From positions 151,792 to 215,791 of the forward strand of contig JAKCWW010000001.1 of assembly GCA_026260175.1 (NCBI GenBank): a stretch of DNA of 64,000 nt. The letters are read 5' to 3'. Below the pieces are notes generated by a model. It was not told the DNA's origin and did not search any database. It was given only the letters and a program-made list of their open reading frames with translations. The DNA is from Reticulitermes lucifugus (taxonomy: Eukaryota > Arthropoda > Insecta > Blattodea > Rhinotermitidae). The translations under genes were made by a program, and so were the position numbers. How positions within the stretch are numbered: position 1 is the stretch's first letter; each line of letters begins with the position of its first letter. Positions 56,689 through 64,000 of the stretch are shown here, piece after piece.

Positions 56689-59600
56689 ACCCCGCTGGGG
56701 TAAGCTGAAGAAAAGTCACACTTGAACAAACTCTTGGGTTCATTATGGAGCGAACGTTTTTCTCCTGCTCTTTGTGAATGGCGCTCTGAACTTGCTGTCC
56801 GTTGGGAGGATCTTTGTACATTACGTTGCACACCGGACGCGGTTCTTCTACTGTATACTCGAACTTGCTCCTCTCGTCTCATTTTCAGTTAAATGTCTAT
56901 CGCTGTTCCGTACTTTAATTTTCTCTCCTTCCCTTCCTTCTATTCTTGTCTTTCAGAACATGCTTTACTAGAGAGCTCTTTATCACATTATCAACCGACG
57001 GCGAAATTGTCATTTTACCCCGTCGTCGTTCCCTTTATGCGTGAGGTAAACCAATGCTGTATTTCAGGCACATTTGCATGCCTCACAACGTATTTACTGG
57101 ATAGGAGGAATCGATATAATGCTTTTCAGAATTTGTATAATATTAAAATGTAACTTATGAAGGATTTGCGTGATAATTCTTAAGTAACAGCGAGAAGAAA
57201 TAAAGCAAGAACTGACAAGTAGTGACCTCGATCGTAAACTCTGGTTCAGATAAAAGCGGGGTAAATTGCTTTCGAGTGTTGCTACATTGTTCGTTTTGTG
57301 AATCAGGGTTTATCTGCCAACTGACGTTACCGACCGTCGAAATAACTTTAATTGTTCATGTGACCCTCTTTACTACGTTACCAAAAATTTCCTCTGTATT
57401 TCACTAACAAATTTTACAAAACTTTGTAAATTATAAATATGTATGCATCGAGAATTATACCCCATTTTTTCGCTTCTCCATATATGTTACGTTTTTTCTC
57501 ATTTCAACAACCTTACTGGTTGTCTTTCATTTAGCTTCCTTTCTTGAACATTGCAGGACAAATAGCGCCAAATGGTAGCTTGATTAAGAGAGACTAATTT
57601 GGAAGAATATGAATGTAGGCAGGTATATTTATTTTAACGTATCCTCCCAGTTTTAAACTTGAGCAACTGAGGAATAGCACGAAATTCAAGTAAGATCATA
57701 GGTGGTATTCAGGCCGAGATTTCACCGCCGCTTTATATAATGAATATTCATGAATATGAATCCAGTGGGAAAGAGAGCTCTGTGGCGTTTGTGAATGTGA
57801 TAAAGAGAAGAATTGTAACATTTTTGTAGAGAAAAAAAAACGGGGTATTATGGGATACATTTTATGTAACTAGAGATTCCTAACGCCGCGCGGTTCATTT
57901 AAACACTTTCAATTAATATTCACTTAGGTCGTGATGTTTGGTATTTGCCGTAGGAGCATGGTTGTGACTGCTGTAATTCCAGGAATTCCAGAGTTAATGT
58001 GAATTTGAAAAGAGTGCGTCATACATCATAATGACTGCAGAAGAGTATAATGTGGCGTCCTGCTGTGGTTAATGCGGAGTATTGATCAAACACAAACCAG
58101 TAGCTTAGAATACGAGAAAATGTATGATTAAACATCACTCATTGTTCATAAATAAGTATTATTGATTTAAAACAAACCGAAAATAAAATGTTAATAAGGA
58201 ACCACTGTGCAAGAATTTATAAACGTGTTCTAAATACTGGAACCGACGATTATCATAATTTCTACTTTGTCAAAACAATTTTGATCACTATTTTCTGCTT
58301 AATATTAATTTTCACACCTATCATCTCTGTAACAAATAACTGTGCACATCAATTTTTATATCGACTTTGTAGTTAGTATGCAAAATACGTAATGAAATCT
58401 TATCTTATCTTTGAAACCCCAATTGCAGTAAATAATAATATATATATAAATGATTAGCCGAAATTCTTATATTAGAAAAGTTCCTCATCGAATTTATTAT
58501 CTTCCCCTATGCAATTACCATGAGCCCATTGTTCAGACCTCTCTCACCTTACACGTAGGAATTAAACGAGTCACCAAAAATTATCATTTCCTTTTCCCGT
58601 CAGGTTTACATCAGTCCATTTTAGAAGTCGTAAATTTGCAGTGTGTATAGTGAGAGCTTCAATTTATGGGCTACCCCTTTCTTAAAAATTGCCTGGTATT
58701 TTCACACCTGCGTCATAATTGTATCTCTGAATTTCCACTTTATGAATACAGTACCTTTTGAATGTGTGTTGTAGTATTATCGTTCGTATTGGCTTTGGTT
58801 AATTTTGGTTCAGGGGTTTATACTTTGTAAAACGTACACACGACCGCGCAAACAGATAAATAAATAATACACGTCTGCATTAGTTACAACGTCTAAGGAA
58901 GGCGAGTATTTAATGTACGCTTTTACCGTTCATGAATGTCACGAAAAAGCACGTGAACGTAGCTACGACTTCGTGTTATGTTTTGCATAGTTTGTGTTCT
59001 TGTTTCATCGTGACAGCACTACATAAGCGGTCTATACAGCTCAATTAATTAAAGAGTTGTGTGTAATATGGGATACCCTGTACTCTCTGATTTTTATCGC
59101 ATATACCCACAGAAATTGCTTGGAAGGAAAACTGTAACTAGCGATGCGGTCGCTACCAAGATCTTCTTCGTGAAGATACGATTTAAGAAGTTACAGTGTA
59201 CAAATATCCTTACTAATTTTGTACTCACTTTGACACAACGCATCGGTCTTTATTAATCGCAACGTGTCAATGTAACAATATTCTGAAGTATGTAGGGACC
59301 ACGACACTTCACTGCAAAACTACCCGAGATGAACTGTAGGAATGGTTATGTTAGAATCCCTACTCGGCAGCGGGACCGTAATCCCAGTATCCCTATATAA
59401 AAAGACACTATATTGCTGTGCAGACCGACTGCCCGATATTGCTTCCTACCCCGTTCTCGTATTGTCTCCTACCCCATATTAGTTCTCTTCCCCCTGCTGC
59501 AATTAAATTTTTTTCAAACTTTGGAATGACTAGTTAAATTTTAAATATTCATATATGATTAAGAATAAAGTTTTAGTTCCTAAAGAAAGCGAACAGCATG

Positions 59601-59746
59601 TAGTAGTAGTAGTAGTAGTAGTATTTGTTGTTATTGGTTTTGTTTTTGGTGGTGGTGGTGGCGGCAGCGGCGGCTGTGGTTTTTATCTTTCAAGTTTTAC
59701 GAGGAAATTTATTTCATAGTATTATAGCGCATGCTGAAAAAGCAGA
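56689..59746. other. No gene; simple repeats near 59600-59680
   Basis: Several short frames were rejected. 59600-59623 is a TAG run (about seven units), and 59647-59680 is a GGT/GGC run. 57660-57730 is the second copy of the unclassified repeat. Confidence 0.45.
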
Positions 59747-59825
59747 GTGGTGGATTGTAGACTGGATTTATGTGGCTCAGGAGGGACACTAGTGACGAGC
59801 CCTGGTGAACATAGTAATGAATATT
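59747..59825 (+). mobile_element. LINE-A fragment
   Basis: GACTGGATTTATGTGGCTCA, GGAGGGACACTAGTGACG and GAACATAGTAATGAAT match the [12 protein letters not shown] to VMN codons, then stop. Confidence 0.6.
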
Positions 59826-62269
59826 CAATCAATAGCCATTATTAATGTAATATAGATTGTTAAGCATACGGGAGAGATTAACGGGTTTAAAGTTACAATA
59901 ATAAATCTTCGGGTTACATAATAGGCACATAGTTTCTTGAGAGTTTAGCGACTCTTAGATTGACAAAATGGTCTCTGCGTTACGGAGTTTGTTATTGTTT
60001 GAGAGTACATAATCTCTGGATACACCGTCTGAAATTTATTATCTGATGGTCTAGTAGTATACACACTCAAATATTGTCGCTTAGCAACAAATTGTGAAGC
60101 TGATGGGAAGTTCAAAAGTCATCAAATATCATCTTAGACATGCACTCCGATTTTAATTCAATTTGAACATGAGTAAGCAAGCCCATTCAGCCCGAAGACG
60201 ATTTACTTGGTTTCTGAAAATCGACTTCTCTCTTTCTCTCTTTTATTTTCTGCTCGTGTCTGACCCACATACTCTTCGTAACATCGTCTTCGTCGTCTTT
60301 ATATTGCGGTTATTTCAAAATAAGTTTATGCAACTGTCATTCTGTGTCAATAACATTCACGTATCAGAAAATCGTATTTTATGAGTTCAATTCTTCTACC
60401 TCCTGCTTTAAAACTCTATTTAGTATTGTCTATTCAGTCTTGCATCGGTTGTATCTAAAATACATTCCAAGATTCACAAATTCAACGAATCGTAAAGATC
60501 TTCCGTCAGAATGGTCTACAAATCTGTCTTTTATGAAATGATTCAAATGATAAATTCACTTACGCTGCCCTTGCTCGAAATCGACTGAAGATTTGCACTT
60601 GATTTAACAGAAAACTTTTACCCATGTCTTTGAGGGCGTAGCCTTTCTCTTTCGAATTCTGATGCCTCTTTTCAAATCTTGGTTCGCAGAGTGGCTGTCC
60701 TGAATGAGGTTTATAGATGCCTTGGTCGGTCTGTCCAGGCAAATATCAGAATACTTCTCAACATTCGCAACGACTGTTCCCTGTCACGCCATTTGCAATT
60801 CATTAGGCCGCTACTCACTGATTATTCGACAGCATATAATATACTAAAAAAGAAAATAACCAATAAAGATTCTTCTGTGCCTAAGCACCAAATCTGTCAT
60901 AAGTTCATGCAAGGGGCCTGAAGCTGAAGGTCAACCATTCTCAATCTTCGGACTACTACTTCGCGCTCTTAAAGCGGTGGGCTAATTAGTTTATGTCCTA
61001 ACAGGACGAGAGGTTTGGAGATGGACACATACCATGCTAGATGTATGAGATTTTTTCTAGGCGTTTAGGCTGACATATGCTGTTGGTCAAGACGGTGTCT
61101 AGTTTTATGTATCATGAAGTTTTTTTCGCTGCTTTCATGAAGAACCGTCAATGTACGTTATCCAGGCACAACGAATCACCCAAATCATCACTCCGCATTT
61201 GTGTTAGAACTATTTTAGTAATATCTATCATTTCGTAATAAACCTACGTTTTCCAAGTGTATGTGTCAGACCACAAACGTGCTATATGTATAACCCCACC
61301 ATCTAATCTACCTGATTTAAGTGTATCGCCACCAGCAAGTCTGGCAAATATCTGAAATTAATTGGCGGGCAGGTAGGAAAAGAACATTTGCTGTGTGTAC
61401 TTCAAGGATATTTTCTTTCTGAATATTTAACACATCCCACTGGCCATCAGACATCGTTGATTCTGGACAATACAAACATATAAAAACTGTAATTCATAAT
61501 GTGTTTGATGGGCATTTGCCAGTTGATTTGGGATTTGGGGTGGAAAGAGTGGCACTGGACCAGACATGTTCCGAGTAAATCGGTTTTCCCCTGTCAGTAC
61601 CATTTCGAAAATTCTCCATACTCATTTATTCATCCATTTCAGATGTATCATTTTGGCAACTGACAACGTCTTTGCCAAACCACTTTAAAGCGCACATAAC
61701 ATGAACGATCGTTGAGTAGGTCGAGTCTCTCCTTCTGTATCTTTTACGTGATAAGCTACTGATTGGATAAAATTACATACTTCGAGGGGCTCAAAATTGG
61801 ATGGAGTTTTACTTTTGGCACACGTTTTTCAGTGGTAATGATATATCGAGTTCACATTAAGACCAAATTGAAGTGTACCAGATTTTAAAAAACGGCTTAT
61901 TTTTAAAAAACTGTAATAGATATGAATCAGATAATAGAACTTGTATTTCAAAGAAATTTCGATGTAGCGCATAATTAACAAAAACTAAAGGAAGTGTTTT
62001 GCGACAGATCCCTATGATATCCAGAGTGTTTTGAAGTAACAGATTTATATAATGTCGATTCCCCATTCAAAGTACCAGAACACGAATTGTAACCACCTTG
62101 CTTTATACAGTGTATATTGAATCAGTTGAGGTTCTATAGTAAGACGTGAGTTTTCAACTATTTAAATTATGAATTTTATATAAAATTCCACAACTGACCC
62201 TCACAGTCCAATCAGTTAAAATTATGTAGGGAAATTATCGCTGTTTATTGGGATAACTACATGAAGTGC
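59826..62269. other. No gene seen
   Basis: Frames at 60163-60921 were read and not recognised. Nothing else is supported. Confidence 0.4.
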
Positions 62270-62335
62270 ATAAAAATATTCTGTCCGAAAAATGCAGAGC
62301 TTTATATTGGTGAAACATGTGGAACATAAATGAAA
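62270..62335 (+). pseudogene. Possible GIY-YIG endonuclease trace (Penelope-like)
   Basis: One frame from 62282 reads CPKNAELYIGETCGT and then stops. The YIGET-G pattern is typical of the second half of the GIY-YIG domain of Penelope-like elements (FYIGETGR). The match is only 15 residues and could be chance. The adjacent GAAAAT run begins at the stop. Confidence 0.3.
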
Positions 62336-62356
62336 ATGAAAATGAAAATGAAAATT
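62329..62356 (+). repeat. (GAAAAT)n microsatellite
   Basis: About four and a half units. Confidence 0.85.
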
Positions 62357-63431
62357 AAAGAAACTTTTAGTTGATAACTGCGAAAGGCCTGGTGGGAGTA
62401 AATGGAAGAGAGAGAGGTCTAGCTAAGGAATTAGGTTGTTGGGGATACAAGAAAAATCAACAAGTTTGTGCGTGATAAGAATGTTAGAGGAAATAGAAAA
62501 GATAATAAATATTATATAATGAAACAAGTAAAAAAGGTACATAAATCTTTGCAAAGCTTTTTTTCTACTGTTCATGCCTGTTGGAGCACTTTGTGTAATT
62601 GTTGCGGCCATAAGTACACTTTTTAGAGCTCATCACCTCCAAAACGCACAACAAACTTCAAGCAGTGAACAGAGGTTTTATCACCCTGGCACCTTCACAC
62701 CCAAAATGTTAAATTCTGAACAAGAATATTAATTCATAGATTGGATCTTAGCTGCATAATGAAGTTCTTCAGATGCAAAGTATATAGATGATACCATCAA
62801 ACGAATTAATAAAATGTTTATGAATGTTGACTGGGTTAGAATTCGGAACGTGGCTTAAATGGATACAGCCTATTATATCGGCATTACTTAAGCCCTGAGG
62901 TAGAAGTAATGGTAAAATTTTCTCTGTGATTGAAAACCAACGGAGACGCAGGAGTAATTGTTGTAATGCTCCATACATTGTTGATCGAAGTTCGCGGCAA
63001 TGAGCTCTCCTTTTTCGTTGTCGGAGATTCCTATTTTGATGTGAGTCCGAATACCTGCTGTGCTGATTAATACGTTTCGTCGCTCCTGTCAACCCCTCTA
63101 AGAAACTGCCGGAACATTACTTCAGACAAGGCCACTACCGCTCCGTTCCACGTCCTCTCTAGTTCATTATTCATGAATGATCCTACCTTTCGAGGCTATA
63201 AATTTAGCCCGAGCTGATTACAACGTCGTTAAATAAATTATAATATAAATTGAGTGTAATTTTAGACACGGCAGTAGACGCCACTGAGTGGGCAGCTACA
63301 AGCTGTGACCGTTTTATCCCTGAAATATGAAAATTTACGAAATTCCTCAGTCATAGTAATCAGTGATAAAGCCGGTTTTCGGATCTTGTACTGCCGATAA
63401 AAGTCTAGAAAGCTGCCACTACATTATCATG

Positions 63432-63436
<5 letters not shown>
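62357..63436. other. No gene seen
   Basis: The minus frame at 62769-63092 (107 codons) has no domain I know. Confidence 0.4.

Positions 63437-63471
<35 letters not shown>
63437..63471 (+). repeat. (AAT)n microsatellite
   Basis: About twelve AAT units. Confidence 0.95.
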
Positions 63472-64000
63472 TTTTGTGTTACTCTCATTTTGATGTACGA
63501 ATTAAGGTAGTGTAGATAAGATGTATTTTGTTATGTCCTTGAAGACTTCCTCTTTCTTTTGTAGGATTCGATTTCATGATTAAAGTATAGTGATAAATCT
63601 CAGATGGTAACGGTGACGCTTCCAGTTAGAGTGGTTATTTTTCGGTTGATACGGTTAAGTATTTTGAATCACCTTCAATTTGACAAAGTCGCTTCGGATA
63701 AGCTTATGCGTTGAAAAGGGACGATCGAGGTATCAGTTCTGTGCCAAACAAAAGGTTTTGCTGTCTCGGCTACTTTTGATGAAAAATGTGAGGCTGTTAG
63801 AAGTAAGTCTGAAATCTCACTGCGGGAAAACACTGGCACGCCTCCCCGTGTATATGTCGGCTTGCATCACACAGCGCTAGTGCGATCTGCTGACAGTACG
63901 GCGCTTTATTGATTTTCACAAAACTTTGCAACAGCGGCAGCTGCATCAATCTACCATATATGATGGCGCTTGTGGGTTCCGTAGCGACAAAATTAGTTTC
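63472..64000. other. No gene seen
   Basis: A 66-codon plus frame at 63680-63880 is unrecognised. The window ends without another feature. Confidence 0.4.

Noticed and set aside
1-64000. LTR, retroviral, Polinton or toxin remnants
   Set aside because: I saw no paired long direct repeats, capsid, protease, integrase or envelope motifs on either strand.

Overview
The window looks like non-coding nuclear DNA from an insect with a large, repeat-rich genome. The A+T-rich background, tRNA-derived SINEs, 3' ends of non-LTR retrotransposons, a mariner relic, a pogo-like MITE and many hammerhead-bearing foldback pieces all fit this. The LINE tail that reads GHVARMG ... [12 protein letters not shown] ... 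AVMNL and the mariner tail are, from memory, typical of cockroach and termite genomes, so Blattodea is my best guess. That is inference, not a search result.

I found no intact host gene, no tRNA or rRNA gene, no bacterial-type operon and no LTR, retroviral or Polinton remnant. Almost every long reading frame lies on a repeat: the antisense of a LINE tail, a SINE, or a 29-bp minisatellite. The only protein-scale remnants are a decayed gene of the DUF7869-type family (47345-49010, minus), a LINE ORF2 C-terminus (11130-11620, minus) and an internally deleted mariner (31479-32040).

Layout. 0-13 kb holds LINE tails, a SINE, several copies of a TIR element with AGGCGCTTTCG ends, and a pogo-like MITE. 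13-25 kb is rich in inverted-repeat elements, ending with a 49-bp tandem array of hammerhead-like units (24301-24544) inside a foldback that also carries a SINE. 25-36 kb has a second full copy of the TIR element, a 264-bp palindrome, the mariner relic, and a palindromic element with a 14-bp target duplication and an assembly gap at its centre. 37-46 kb has the best-preserved hammerhead (41407-41452), a minisatellite and further foldbacks. 47-49 kb is the DUF7869-type relic. 50-53 kb is a cluster of SINEs and LINE tails. 53-64 kb is mostly featureless.

The strongest theme is a set of Penelope-like-element style repeats. Their shared core is CTGANGA, an extra base, helix II, then GAAA. The next bases form short palindromes that differ between families (ACGT, ACATGT, ACCGGT). 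This is what dimer-acting minimal type I hammerhead ribozymes would need. Hammerheads in Penelope-like elements are known. What deserves a second look here is the tandem array with an altered GAAA box, the head-to-head arrangement with a one-sided tail, and the change of the stem-III palindrome between families.
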